The notes under the pieces are model-generated. The model made no database searches, was not told the origin of the DNA, and saw only the letters and a list, made by a program, of their open reading frames with translations. This document shows positions 34,892 to 45,953 of a stretch of 64,000 bases of DNA, piece by piece. Position numbers and translations under genes: made by a program. The DNA comes from Bathynomus jamesi. Taxonomy: Eukaryota; Arthropoda; Malacostraca; Isopoda; Cirolanidae. The stretch covers positions 354,001-418,000 of the forward strand of contig JAJOZX010001728.1 in assembly GCA_023014485.1 (NCBI GenBank), given 5' to 3'. The stretch's first letter is position 1. Every line of letters begins with the position of its first letter.

Positions 34892-35432
34892 ATATATATA
34901 GTCTATGTATACACACACATATATATACAGTATATATAATATATATTTATATAAATTTTGTATTGTGTGCATCATTTAAAAATAAAAATACTTTACGAAA
35001 TATATATATATATATATATATAAAACTAAAATAATTAATTTCCACACAGACACTCGCTCGTATAAATAAAATCGTGGAACCCTTTTTAAAATGAAAATAT
35101 ACAAATATTTATAAACCCTCTGGCCAGTTAAAAAAAAAAATAAAAAGGCAATTAATTGGGCTAACCCCCTCACCCCACCCCATCATCCCGAAAAAATCGA
35201 CTCTTCTTTCCCTTCAACCGTCTTTTACAGCGACAGATAAAATTAGACCAAAAATAATTTAACAGATAAACTATCGCCCCCCCTCCACCCCACCCCACCC
35301 GATCCTTCATTCCATACTCGTCTCCCAGATTTCCGAGTCCCTACATTCCCAAAATCGAAGTAAACAAGCCTTAGGTGGGGTGGAGTTTTGTTTCTTCAAC
35401 TATTTTTTCCAAAATTTTCTTTATTTACCATT

Positions 35433-35518
<86 letters not shown>

Positions 35519-35679
35519 TTTTCTTTCAATAATTTGCTAAGTCTTCTCTTCTCAATTTAATTAATGAAGTTGCCTTAAGTGAGAAGCAATTAGGGTCTTG
35601 ATTTTTTTTTTTTTTTATGAAGTTCATCCATTTTCAATTTTTATACCTTGAAGGCAAAAGTTTTCCATTTAGAGCGCAT

Positions 35680-35725
<46 letters not shown>
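34704..35725. other. Non-coding DNA: (AT)n, a palindrome and C-rich tracts
   Basis: There are (AT)n tracts at about 34704-34718, 34859-34881, 35436-35513 (78 bp) and 35682-35724. A perfect 24-bp palindrome, CTCGTCAGGGAA and its complement, lies near 34822-34845. C-rich runs at about 35165-35189 and 35277-35300 would give G-quadruplex-type motifs on the minus strand. No gene is seen. Confidence 0.6.
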
Positions 35726-35726
<1 letters not shown>

Positions 35727-38477
35727 CAGGCACGTGCCGTGAGTAAATACTCAGGGTAGGCAGACTCAATGCGCGAGCGAAGCGAGCGGCTCCAAGCTAG
35801 GGGGTCTGGGGTGGGCGCGAGCTCCCCCAGCGGGTTCCGGGGCGGAGCCCCAGCCACCAACGAATTTTAAGCATAATTAACCCCTTCCGCACCATTTGTG
35901 CTAATTTTTGGTCAACAACAATATTTACTTACCGCTTTATTTGTAGATGAATTCCATTCTTCTCTCTTTGTTAGTAACAAAAATATCTGTAATTTTTTCA
36001 AAGAAATTGTAAGTGGGATTTTGCTCCATTTTAGTAAATCTTTCCTTTTCAATTGAAATTAGGGCAAGTGATGAAAGCCTTTCCTGTTTCATTCTATTCC
36101 TGGTGTAGCTTTTAATTCTTTTCAAAGCTGAAAATGACCTCTCAACAGAAACTGTTGTAGCTGGAATTGTTAAAATCAATTGCAACAGCTTCACCGCTTC
36201 AGGAAACGTTAGTTCAAGTCCATTTTGAAATATGAAAGCAAGCAAATCTTTAATTGATTTATCCCTGAACACTTGTGCACTATAAATTCAAGCTAGATCA
36301 GTTTTCAATCTTATGACATCGAAGAAGTTACCATAATTCTTCTCTAAACTTTCTAGTGCATCCTTATCAATTTCTGTAGCTAGTTTTAGAAACTTTTTAC
36401 TATCAACTAATGAAATAAATTGTAAATTTTTGAAGTCACTGTATCTTGCTTCCATATGCTGCAGTATATCATTCAATATTAGACAGAATATTCTTTCTCT
36501 TTCTTTTTTAATTGGACCTTTTGTACGACATTTTGATTCAGTCAAGTTATTTTCTTTGAAACATTCTTCAAACTTCTCATAGATATCATCAAAATTTTTG
36601 CGCAGACCCTCGAGGGAATTCATTGTTTCATTGATTCTTTCAATGCAATATGGAATATCTATAATTTTAGTTTGTAAGATATTGAAGAGTGTGTCAGTTC
36701 TAATGAAATCTTATATACCATGAGAAGAAAGTATGTTGAATCTTTCGTTAGCCAATTATAAAATCCATTACTCCTCACTAAAGTATCTGAGTCCCACAAT
36801 AAAGGATTGCTGTCAATGTTGTTGAAAAGTTTACAAAGGTCACTATGATAGTGTAAAATAGTTTGCACTAGCTTTGAGTTAGAACTCCATCTCGTTGGTG
36901 CAGCCTTTGGAATGCGTTTATGTACTATTTCATCAAGAAATTGCGTTCGTTTTGTAGAGTGATTGAAAAATGCAGCAAGACCATCAATGGTCTTGAAAAG
37001 ATTGTACATTCAGGTATAAATTTTGCTGACTGAGATAGAACAAGATTCAACTTGTGAGCGTAGCAATGGGTAAATAACGCTGATGATGCCTTTTCTCTTA
37101 CTTTAGCTTGAACGCCATTTAAATGCGATGCCATTGCCGATGCTCCATCATATGTTTGTGGTACAAGCTTCTCAGCACAGTTGTATTTATCTAAATTTTT
37201 AAATATGCATTCTGTTACACCAGTAGCTCTTCTGTCTTTAAGTTCGTCAAATCCTATGAAAGCTTCTTTAATTTCAGAATCCAATACATATCTTAAAACT
37301 GTGGAACATTGAGCTGTATTTGAAATATCAGTCGATTCATCCACTTCTATAGCAATGAATGGGGATCTTGCGATATCTTCTTTAATATTATTTTCTACAG
37401 CTATGCCTACTGCTTCAATCAAGTCATTTTGTATCTTGTTAGAAACTCCAGAAAACACGGATGAAGTCTGTAAATGTTGTGCTAATTTTTGGTCAAATTT
37501 TGCAGTGTAGTTCAGTAACTCAATATAGTTTCCACGATTTAAAGAGGATTTATCTTCATTATCACCGCGGAAAGCAAGTTCTTGTTTAATCAAAAAGCAA
37601 GTAGCAGAAATTAATGTTTTCAGTATGTCTCTGTTTTCCTTTACCTTCTTATTGTGAATTTCAATGCTAAGTTTTTTTTGCTTATCTATGCTCAAGTCGA
37701 TTCGTGTAGATCCAAATGTTTTCAACGATATTTGACTTTCATAATGCGCAGCAGACCTCTCGTGCTTACTTAAAGCATTAGTCAAATTATTTAAATCACA
37801 ATATCCTGTTCTTATCCACACACTTTCACTAGATACGGAAAATAACAAGCATGGAAAACAAGAGTCTACCTGTTGTAACACAACCACACAACCACTCTTT
37901 CTTGCTGTACCACGTCGTTTGAAACGTTCTGATTATTTTTGTTCCTTTACGCTGTAGCAACTGTTTCAGTTCCGGTGTCGGCCTACCATTTTTAATCACA
38001 TTCAACCTTTCTTCATAAGACAGTTTAGAAAAATTCTTAAGATACTCACTGTCCATATTTGAAAAGGGTTAAATTTTGAAATAAAATGTCTAAAATTTAG
38101 TTCAATCACCAGAGGCAAACGACAACACAGACGCGCGCACAGCCACACACCCGACCATGTGCCCAAACGGCAAAACACTGAGTGAAAAGCAGAACTAAAT
38201 CTGCTTATATAGCGCAGTATTTGTCACAGCTTGGAGCTCCACTCACGGCACGTGGGAAAATTTCATTGTCAAGCATTAATATATATAGAGGTTGAAAGGC
38301 ACGGGGAAATTGTGCTTCTAACACAATATTATCCATTTACAAATTTATACATTGAATTTCATACATTAAATTAACATTTATATAATGAAGTGAAAATCAT
38401 TTACTTTTTATATTTAATATTTTTAGTTTTATTCAGGGTAAGCACTGCCTACCTTGCCTACCCAGAGGGCACGTCCG

Positions 38478-38480
<3 letters not shown>
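35726..38480 (-). mobile_element. hAT element, ZMYM/TTF-finger type
   Basis: A 2.75-kb unit with imperfect ends TCAGGCACGTGCC and TCACGGACGTGCC, and GGGTAGGCAG-type text inside each end. It carries one transposase gene on the minus strand (35937-38056). (AT)n flanks both sides, so the target duplication cannot be read. Confidence 0.75.
35937..38056 (-). pseudogene. hAT transposase with TTF-type zinc finger (ZMYM1-like)
   Basis: The N-terminus includes SKKEWLCGC, then CFPCLLFS, GYCDLNNLTNALSKHE and SAAHY, the Cys/His plan of a TTF finger. The hAT catalytic core follows: IEVDESTDISN (Asp 1), TYDGASAMASHLNGVQ (Asp 2), CYAHKLNLVL, and PATTVSVERSFSALKRIK with the Glu and dimerisation block. Frameshifts lie near 37860, 36990 and 36700, and a TAG near 36287, so it is inactive. 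Domain order and length of about 700 residues are normal for this group. Confidence 0.88.
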
Positions 38481-38508
<28 letters not shown>

Positions 38509-38511
<3 letters not shown>

Positions 38512-38988
38512 TGGTGGACCGGATATCCGCATCCGCACTTCTGACTGCGGATGTTATGCGAATATTACCTCTAATAAATTATGCAATTTACAATTAAATT
38601 AGCTTATAAAGTAGCTTATAAGGCCCAGTCATGCACATTTCATGTAAAGTATTAATAATTATTAATGAACAAACAAATATATAAAGCTCAAAATATAAAT
38701 ACCTGGTAACAGAAAATTGAATGAAACTCGTTTCATTGAATTTTCTGAGGCTGAAACTCTTAAGAAAGTTATTATTTTTATCATAATGAAAACATTAATA
38801 TTAATTTTAATTCTTATGCATTGCCTGCCATAATAGTAATATCACGAAATTTGAAAAATTATGTCATATATTCATAATTCTACATTATATTGATAGATTA
38901 ACTAAATATCCGCATCCGCAGATATTGTAATTAAAAACCCGCATCCGCATCCGCAGATGTTGAAAAACTGACATCCGGTCCACCACTA
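38509..38988. mobile_element. hAT-like MITE with GCGGAT subterminal repeats, complete
   Basis: A 480-bp element. Ends TAGTGGTGGACCGGAT are inverted, with several GCGGAT hexamers inside each end. The interior matches the element at 12300 in opposite orientation, including the palindrome CAGAAAATTGAATGAAAC at about 38709-38748. (AT)n on both sides hides any duplication. Non-coding. Confidence 0.75.
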
Positions 38989-39036
<48 letters not shown>

Positions 39037-39039
<3 letters not shown>

Positions 39040-39962
39040 GGTGGGCGGAAAGTAGCTCCCTATTTTGGATTGGTAAAAAAACGTATATTATCCATTTATT
39101 TCAGAAGAAATAATATGAAAAGGTAGGCATACATGGTAGGTTTTCTCTAAAATTCAATGTGGGCTCCAACTCTTTCCACCAGCTTCTGGAGCCGCCCAGG
39201 AATGGCGTCCACTGACTTTAGCAGGAACTCCGGCGGGATGGAGGACATGACTTCCCGAATTCGGTCCTCCAGTTCTTCCAATGTCCTCGGTTTGGTGCGG
39301 TAGACTTCTTCCTTTACCCACCCCCAAAGAAAGAAGTCGCACGGTGTCAAGTCGGGGCTCCTGGCTGGCCATTGATGTGGACCACGACGACCCATCCAAC
39401 GCCCAGGGAAGTGGGCATCCAGCCACTCACGGACAACAAGAGCGAAGTGCGGAGGGGCGCCATCTTGCATAAATATCAGATCGTCGATGTTCTCCCATGT
39501 GCTGACAACCGGCCAGACCTCGTTTCGCAACATAGCAAGGTACCGCTCAGCATTCATGGTGTTGCGCAGAAGGAACGGGCCCACAACCTGATCTGAGGTC
39601 ATACCACACCACACCGTTACACTGAACCGATTCTGCCGTTTTTCAGCGGTAACCGTGCGACTTCTTTCTTTGGGGGTGGGTAAAGGAAGAAGTCTACCGC
39701 ACCAAACCGAGGACATTGGAAGAACTGGAGGACCGAATTCGGGAAGTCATGTCCTCCATCCCGCCGGAGTTCCTGCTAAAGTCAGTGGACGCCATTCCTG
39801 GGCGGCTCCAGAAGCTGGTGGAAAGAGTTGGAGCCCACATTGAATTTTAGAGAAAACCTACCATGCATGCCTACCTTTTGATATTATTTCTTCTGAAATA
39901 AATGGATAATATACATATTTTTTTACCAATCCAAAATAGGGAGCTACTTTCCGCCCACCCTG
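39037..39962 (-). mobile_element. Mariner derivative with both ends from the 3' half
   Basis: Ends CAGGGTGGGCGGAAAGTAGC with TA flanks. The arms 39037-39345 and 39653-39962 are inverted copies of the same about 310 bp, which includes C-terminal transposase coding. The 5' half of a normal mariner is therefore replaced by an inverted copy of its 3' half. The junction of the right arm is at about 39653. Confidence 0.85.
39147..39716 (-). pseudogene. Mariner DD41D transposase, C-terminal half
   Basis: Readable blocks are FSVTVWCGMTSDQVVGPFLL, FMQDGAPPHFALVVREWL and WPARSPDLTPCDFFLWGWV, with 41 residues between the two Asp, then VKEEVYRTKP and the normal end near 39147. The first Asp block and DNA-binding domain are absent. 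The apparent first 20 residues come from antisense of the inverted arm and are not transposase. Confidence 0.85.
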
Positions 39963-39964
39963 TA

Positions 39965-40306
39965 TATTCAAAATTACTTGTTTGTAAACGAATAAAGTTT
40001 ACCGAAGTAAATGTAACGCCTCAAAGTAAATGTAACGCCTCAAAGTAAATGTAACGCCTCAAAGTAACTGTAACGCCTCACAGTAAATATATTGTACATG
40101 AATAAATGTATAATTTCTTTAAACAAATAGAATTTGTGCAAACAAATGGAATTTATCAAAATGGAATGTTTTCGTATGTGTGTTTCCAATTTTTGGCTTG
40201 AATGATTCCGACCCAAAAATATAAACGATCAATTTGGTCAAAAAACAATACTGAATTCTCGAAAAAAAAGTCCCACAAATTATATTTTCTTTCCTGAAGT
40301 CTATTT

Positions 40307-40368
<62 letters not shown>

Positions 40369-40566
40369 CTATTTTTTTATTGTATATCTGAAAGAGATTT
40401 TTTTGGGGGAGTTCAGGGGTTTGGGGTGGGGGTGATTTCGAACGATACAATAGGAATATGAAAATATTTTTGTATCTTATGATTCTTTTTATTAGATAAC
40501 ATACCCACACCCACGCCCACACCCACATATATCTTTCAACCTTTCAAATGTTGCGTGCGATGATTC
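39965..40566. other. Non-coding DNA with tandem and simple repeats
   Basis: A 19-bp unit (AAGTAAATGTAACGCCTCA) is repeated about four times at 40004-40085. (GA)29 lies at 40311-40368. A G-rich run (GGGGG, GGGG, GGGG, GGGGG) occurs at about 40405-40432. A CCCACA-type array follows at about 40500-40528. Confidence 0.65.
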
Positions 40567-40567
40567 C

Positions 40568-41128
40568 TCATTTCACGAAGGTCAAGCTTGTCGCCCCTCC
40601 TCTCGAGTTGGCCTGGTGAAGTAGTGAGTTGGTTTCTCGTACTCTCCACCTCACATAGCCAGGTACGCTTGGCCCATCGGGGATTGTTCTGAGCCAGGCG
40701 TCTAGTCTTCTTTTGAAGATGTCCACTGCAACTCCCTCCGTGTTCCTTAGGTCTTTGGGCAGCTGATTAAACAGTTTTGGTCCTCTCACAACAAAACTAT
40801 TTTCTTTGAGGGTTAAGGATGTTCCTTGTCTAGCCTTTAATTTGGGAACACGACACAGTCTTCCTTTTCTACTTTCCACTGTTGTTTGGGGAGTTACAGG
40901 GTTCAGAGTAAGATTAGGGGCTAGTTTCTTCATTATTTTCCGAGTGTAAATAATGGTGTATCTCTCTCTTCTCCTTTCCAGTGAATATAGGTTTAATTCG
41001 CGTAAACTTTCCCAGTAATTTAGTTCTTTGCACCCCTTGATCTTGGCTGTGAAGCTTCTCTGAATCCCTTCTAGTTGTCTAATGTTTTCTTTTTTATATG
41101 GGCATGTTAGGACCAAGCAGTATTCCAA
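40568..41128 (-). pseudogene. LINE reverse transcriptase C-terminal fragment
   Basis: The 186-residue frame matches the region downstream of the reverse transcriptase palm in CR1/L2-like LINEs: LVLTCPYKKENIRQLEGIQR, CKELNYWESLRELNLYSLER, KLFNQLPKDLRN and FKRRLDAWLRTIPD. It reaches the natural C-terminus and is 5' truncated at an (AT)n tract (41138-41159). It belongs to a different family from the 13-17 kb CR1. Confidence 0.75.
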
Positions 41129-41137
41129 TTTGGGTAT

Positions 41138-41159
<22 letters not shown>

Positions 41160-41174
<15 letters not shown>

Positions 41175-41464
41175 TATATTATGGGTATACAATAAAAATC
41201 TCCGAAATATTGAACTAATTTTGGACTTACGTATCTAAGTCCACTTAACCTTATTTAGTCCAAGACCAATATAAAATCAACTTCCTCTACAATTTCAGTC
41301 CTGCTGACGCACTTTCGGACCATTTCATGTTCTAAAAAAATTATTATTTTAAATTATTTCAGTATCTCGCCTTCATCAATCTAAAATCATTTAAAAATCA
41401 TGATAATACCCCCCCCCCCTCTCCCCGCAATCTAAAAAATACCTAATTGTATTAAAAAAGGGTA
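41160..41464. other. Unannotated DNA
   Basis: A (TAGT)n start at 41158-41175 and a poly-C run near 41408; otherwise nothing recognisable. Confidence 0.55.
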
Positions 41465-41472
41465 TTGGTACC

Positions 41473-42357
41473 CAGAGCTGGGCAATAAATACATTGAATG
41501 TATTTAAATACTAAATGCTAAATACCTGGGAGAAATGTATTTAAATACTAAATACTAAATACATTTTACGAATGTATTTAGATACTAAATACAAAATACA
41601 TCAATTGTATTTAAATACATTTGTAAATACATTTTAAATACATACAAATTTTAACATATGCATTCGCTAATTCATGAGTAACAACAATATAAAATGCTTG
41701 ATAAAGGATAAAGAAATAGTACAATCTAATTTCCGATTATATATTTCCCTTTTTAGAACAAAACAAAAACAAAAGAACTTAGAACTTACGATGTTCAACC
41801 AGTGACATATTATACTCATTATATCATTGCAAAATGAGTAACAATTAATGAGTAGATGAGACATAAATGTAAACATAAGACGTAAACATAAACATAAGGC
41901 ACCTTACGAATTCTTTTTTATTTCACGGTTGCTGCGGATCAAAACCAATCTTTCAAAAGTTTTGTCTGAAAGAGAGTTTCTTTTGGGAGTCAAAGTGATT
42001 CCCGCGAATGAGAATATTCGCTCTACCGGTGCCGAAGATGGTAATGTCGTGTTATAGCGGAGGAACAGTCTTTTTATGAGAGGATGTTTTCCCAAACTGT
42101 TGAAACATGAACCATGCTGTACTACACTGTCGACGCGTCGTACTGTGCTAGTACAGAACGTGTATTAAACCAGTAAAAGTATTTACATTTTTATATTTTG
42201 AGTATTTAAATACATTGTATTTAAATACTCATTAAAGTATTTAAATACTGTATTTAAATACATGAAAAACAATGTATTTATAAATACAGTTCTAAATACA
42301 CAAATGTATTTAAATATGTATTTAAATACAAATGTATTTAAATACTGCCCAGCTCTG
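41473..42357 (-). mobile_element. hAT element with GTATTTAAATAC subterminal repeats
   Basis: Ends CAGAGCTGGGCA are perfectly inverted and fit YARNG. A perfect 8-bp duplication, TTGGTACC, flanks them (41465-41472 and 42358-42365). Roughly 160 bp inside each end is packed with TATTTAAATAC-type strings. An internal hAT transposase remnant lies at 41904-42095. The element is 885 bp, an internally deleted copy. Confidence 0.88.
41904..42095 (-). pseudogene. hAT transposase C-terminal remnant
   Basis: A 63-residue frame with the hAT dimerisation signature: LPSSAPVERIFSFAGITLTP followed by RNSLSDKTFERLVLIRSN. The Glu before RIF is the expected third catalytic acid. Everything upstream is deleted. 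Confidence 0.85.
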
Positions 42358-42365
42358 TTGGTACC

Positions 42366-43370
42366 CCATAATATAAAAAAATATTACCATTGAAATGCAT
42401 ACAAAAATTTCTTGGTAACTTTTTAATATTTTATATACGCACAATAATTATGATAATAGTTATAATGACAATGATAATGATGATTAATGATAATATAAAA
42501 GATCCATACATATATATATATATATATATATATTGGAAGCTCTTTTACATGCTGTATAAGATTGCTGACACAAAATTAGGGGACTGCAAACCGCTCTTTA
42601 GGGGTCCACTGTACTGTATATAAATGCTGAACTCCGAATGTACCATTTAGAATTTTAAAATATCTCTGGACTTGATAAAAAAAAAAATTTTATTGAATTT
42701 TTCAGTATATTCTATAAAATACTTCATAATTATTATTATTATCTGAATAAATTAAAATTTACGTTTAAAAAAATTTCCATCGATAAAAAGAAATGAGTTA
42801 GTTTCCCTTAATATCCTCCAATTACTTTAATTAATTTTTAGCCCGTTTTCTTTCAATTTTTTCTTTCTCTCCGACTGAACTTGGGGCTAAAGTTGTCTTT
42901 CAAGTTAGTCAACTGGAAAGCCAGTCGATCGTGACTGGATTCCAGGACACTGGAATTGGAATGTAGGAATGCGGAATACGGACTGAAGTACTGAAAATCC
43001 CTCCCACTTTCCGTCCCTTCGAGATGGATTCCAGGAATCTTGGAATGATGATTTCAAAGTTAGACAAAGGATAATGTAGGCTGGAACTAGAGCGAGCGCT
43101 AGTTTGAAGATGTACAGAAAAATAATTAAAAGAAATTGAACTACCACTTTCTCGTTTATGGTACCTGAATACGTAATGTGTGGAGGCGAAACGTGTATAT
43201 AATTCATCGTGCCTCATCAGTGGAAGAAAACAAAAATTAACGCTTAAGAAAGAAGTTTGTTTCATGATGGTGAAGTAGGGATACCTTGCTTCCTTTGGTA
43301 CTAGGAGAGATTTTACAGACTCACAAATGTGTGTATATATATATATGTGTATATATATATATATATATCT
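42366..43370. other. Unannotated DNA
   Basis: Contains (AT)n at 42509-42533 and 43329-43368. A stretch at 42906-43040 has repeated ATTCCAGGA/TGGAAT-type words without clear structure. No gene is recognised. Confidence 0.5.
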
Positions 43371-43700
43371 TGGCGACCTTGGTATTGTTTTCGAATTGTT
43401 CATTCTGACGAAGGTCAGGCTTGTTGGCCCATTTTAAACCTACGGCTTACCGTGGAATCTGAACCACGACCCTCCGCAGGTGGTCAGAAATTACAAAATC
43501 CTCCTCCGGATTCGATCGCACGACCTCCCGATCAACAGCCCAGCGTCTTAACCACAAGGCTACACAGAGGGGTGGGGGTCAGTGTCCATTTCTCCTCTAA
43601 CCAATTGTTTTGGATGGAAGGACGAACTGCTCGGTGAGCTGACCGCCGCCTGCCACCGTCGGGAATCGAACCGGGGATTGTTGTCAGCAATGCTAACCAA
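43371..43700 (-). mobile_element. Divergent copy of the dimeric tRNA SINE (family 1)
   Basis: Tail (GAATTGTTCATTCTGACGAA on plus), module 2 with an added CTCCGGATTCGATCG stretch, linker and module 1 (GGGAATCGAACCGGGGAT) are in the usual order. It has extra bases and many substitutions, so it probably represents an older or separate subfamily. (AT)n follows. Confidence 0.65.
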
Positions 43701-43710
43701 TATATATATA

Positions 43711-43856
43711 TATGATGAATAAAACCACGAAGGGAAAAGAAACACAAAGTGGTGCTCACCAAGTGAGCACCACTTTGTGTTTCTTTTCTTTTCCCTTCGT
43801 GGTTTTATTCATCATAAATATTTTTCACGTGTCACTTTCGTGAAATAATTTTCATA
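43711..43856. repeat. Near-perfect palindrome with a repeat tail
   Basis: Arms of about 46-51 bp (GATGAATAAAACCACGAAGG and its complement) meet over a CAA spacer at 43760-43762. The right side continues ATATTTTTCACGTGTCACTT, a string also found near 19030 and 23720-23760, next to a single copy of the arm at about 23770-23815. Confidence 0.75.
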
Positions 43857-43867
43857 TATATATATAT

Positions 43868-44117
43868 TCTTCTGGGATAATTAAATCCACTATAGTCCGA
43901 ATAAGTAATGGTAAATGACAAATACCATAGTTTTTCTTTTTCATGATGCTAGCCCGACGTGGGCAACGGGTCACTCGCAAAGAGGTCTCATAAATATAGC
44001 TTCCCTCACCAGCTATCTGCAAAGCAGACAGGATTTAATTATCCCAGAAGAGTTCCTTGTTCCATGCACGGTCTGTGTGTATCATAAAAAACTCAGGGAA
44101 CCATTCTGAGTTCATTC

Positions 44118-44130
<13 letters not shown>
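43868..44130. mobile_element. Rep-A repeat copy, internally deleted
   Basis: Carries CCACTATAGTCCGAATAAGT, CAAAGAGGTCTC and TGTTCCATGCACGGTCTGTG in the Rep-A order, then CTCAGGGAACCATTCTGAGT. Non-coding; (AT)n borders on both sides. Confidence 0.6.
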
Positions 44131-44169
<39 letters not shown>

Positions 44170-44196
44170 CTGCAATGACCACGCAGTATATTAATG

Positions 44197-44480
44197 TATA
44201 GAAACGACGTAAGTATAGAGGAGTGTTCTGCACACGAGGAAGAGAAATAACGAACAAATGAAAAATGAGGTGACCGCCCGGGAATCGAACCCAGGATCTT
44301 CCGATTGCCGGTCAGATATGCTACCACTACACCACGGGCCCGTGGTGTAGTGGTAGCATATCTGACCGGCAATCGGAAGATCCTGGGTTCGATTCCCGGG
44401 CGGTCACCTCATTTTTCATTTGTTCGTTATTTCTCTTCCTCGTGTGCAGAACACTCCTCTATACTTACGTCGTTTCTATA
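44197..44480. mobile_element. SINE family 2 as a 284-bp spacerless palindrome
   Basis: The arms 44197-44338 and 44339-44480 are mirror images centred on CCACGGG|CCCGTGG. Each arm contains a tRNA-like core (box A GTGTAGTGGTA, box B GGGTTCGATTCCC) and tail. Translations of the two arms are identical over their length, so identity is close to complete. (AT)n flanks both ends. A biological head-to-head duplication and a read or assembly fold-back artefact both remain possible. Confidence 0.85.
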
Positions 44481-44497
44481 TATATATATATATATAT

Positions 44498-44964
44498 TTC
44501 AAGTTTTACTTATGAAGCAAATCTGTATCCAGTTACGCTAATTGCCCGTCTAATTAATAGACAGAATAAACTCTTGTTAACAGGCTTCTATGTTGAATCA
44601 ATATGACTAATTAATAAGTCAAAAGAATATTAATTAAAAAATTAAAAGAAAGTAATGAATTAAGATTGTTGAACTGTTTACAAAGAGAAAAATATGTATT
44701 GTATTGAATGTTTAAGATACACGCACATGCGCGAAATACATGGATGCACTGTGCGTACACAAATACACATATAGGCAATTAAGGGTAAATTAATTGAAAG
44801 TGGAAACTCAAGCCTATGTTCACGTATACCTTTTAAGATTAGGCCTAAGGAGTATGCCGATATAGGTAATAAGAAGCTTGTTAAGATAACGGAGTAGGCT
44901 TTCGTAGGCCTATAGGCGATACAATACAATATCCACTATATTAATAAATCATTAGTTGGAAATT

Positions 44965-45012
<48 letters not shown>
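44498..45012. other. Unannotated DNA ending in (AT)n
   Basis: No gene or repeat with defined ends; (AT)n at about 44970-45011. Confidence 0.55.
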
Positions 45013-45017
<5 letters not shown>

Positions 45018-45207
45018 TCGTACCCCGCCAATTCGACACTCGATATTTAAGATATCACGATAATTCGGCTATTTTTCTGCATGTTGAAATATCAGGCAAA
45101 TTTCAAAATTTGGTGAAATTTGGCTGATATTTCGACACGTAGAAAAATAGCCGAATTATCGCGATATTCGAAATACAGTACCAAGTATTAAATTAAGGGG
45201 TCCAAGT
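45013..45207. repeat. Palindromic MITE-like repeat
   Basis: CGATAATTCGGCTATTTTTC near 45058 is mirrored by GAAAAATAGCCGAATTATCG near 45143, with arms of about 55 bp. The outer text (CTCGTACCCCGCCAATTCGA) is not mirrored at the right. Wording such as AATTCGAC resembles the pogo MITE at 46608. Origin uncertain. Confidence 0.5.
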
Positions 45208-45211
45208 ATAT

Positions 45212-45533
45212 ATATATATATGGGATTGAACTCAGAATGGTCCCCTGAGATCTTTTATGTTAATTACACATAGACCGTGCATGAATAAGGAACTCTTCTG
45301 GGAAAATTAAATCCACTATAGTCCAATAAGTAATGGTAAATGACAACAAACACTATAGTTTTTTCTTTTTCATGATGTTAGCCCGACATGGGCAGGGTCA
45401 CTCGCAAAGAGGCGCCAAAATAACATCATGAAAAAGAAAAACTATAGTACTTGTCATTTACCATTACTTATTCGAACTATAGTGGATTTAATTTTCCCAG
45501 AAGAGTTCCTCGTTCCATGCACGGCCTATGTGT
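45212..45533. mobile_element. Rep-A repeat copy with inverted ends
   Basis: Both halves carry the CACTATAGTCC...AAATGACA...CTATAGT segment in inverted orientation (about 45314-45360 and 45440-45486). Text for AGAGTTCCTYGTTCCATGCA is at the right and its complement at the left. This is the shortest fold-back form of the family. Confidence 0.6.
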
Positions 45534-45567
45534 ATATATATATATATATATAATATATATATATATA

Positions 45568-45953
45568 CAGGGTGGTGCAAAAGTCTGGACCCATAGGCAA
45601 TTTACTATATAAAAAATATCTTTCGATTTTTATAATCAGTGGTTTACGTTAACAAACCAAGAACAATACAAGCGCTAAAGGATAACATCACAACAGAAAT
45701 TGAAGCCATAAGAACGAATATTACTATGCTTACAAATGTGCAAAGGTCTTGTGTCAACCGAGTAGAAAAGTGTTTGGAAGAAGATGGACATCAATTCGAA
45801 CCCTTATTGTAAATTCTGAACTAGAACGTTAAATTTAACATAATTTAGTCACTGGTGTATGGTTAATTAAATTTCATTTCATAATAAACTTCCTGCAGGC
45901 CACACTTTTTTTCCATATAAACCGCCTATGGGTCAGACTTTTGCACCACCCTG
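45568..45953 (+). mobile_element. Internally deleted mariner, 386 bp
   Basis: Ends CAGGGTGGTGCAAAAGTCTG and CAGGGTGGTGCAAAAGTCTGA are inverted and flanked by TA. The interior keeps about 54 C-terminal transposase codons (45651-45812): TIQALKDNITTEIEAI, then QRSCVNRVEKCLEEDG and a natural stop. The catalytic domain is missing. Confidence 0.8.

Noticed and set aside
44112..44541. Two identical protein frames on opposite strands (PVRYATTTPRARGVV)
   Set aside because: They are the two arms of a SINE palindrome, not duplicated genes.
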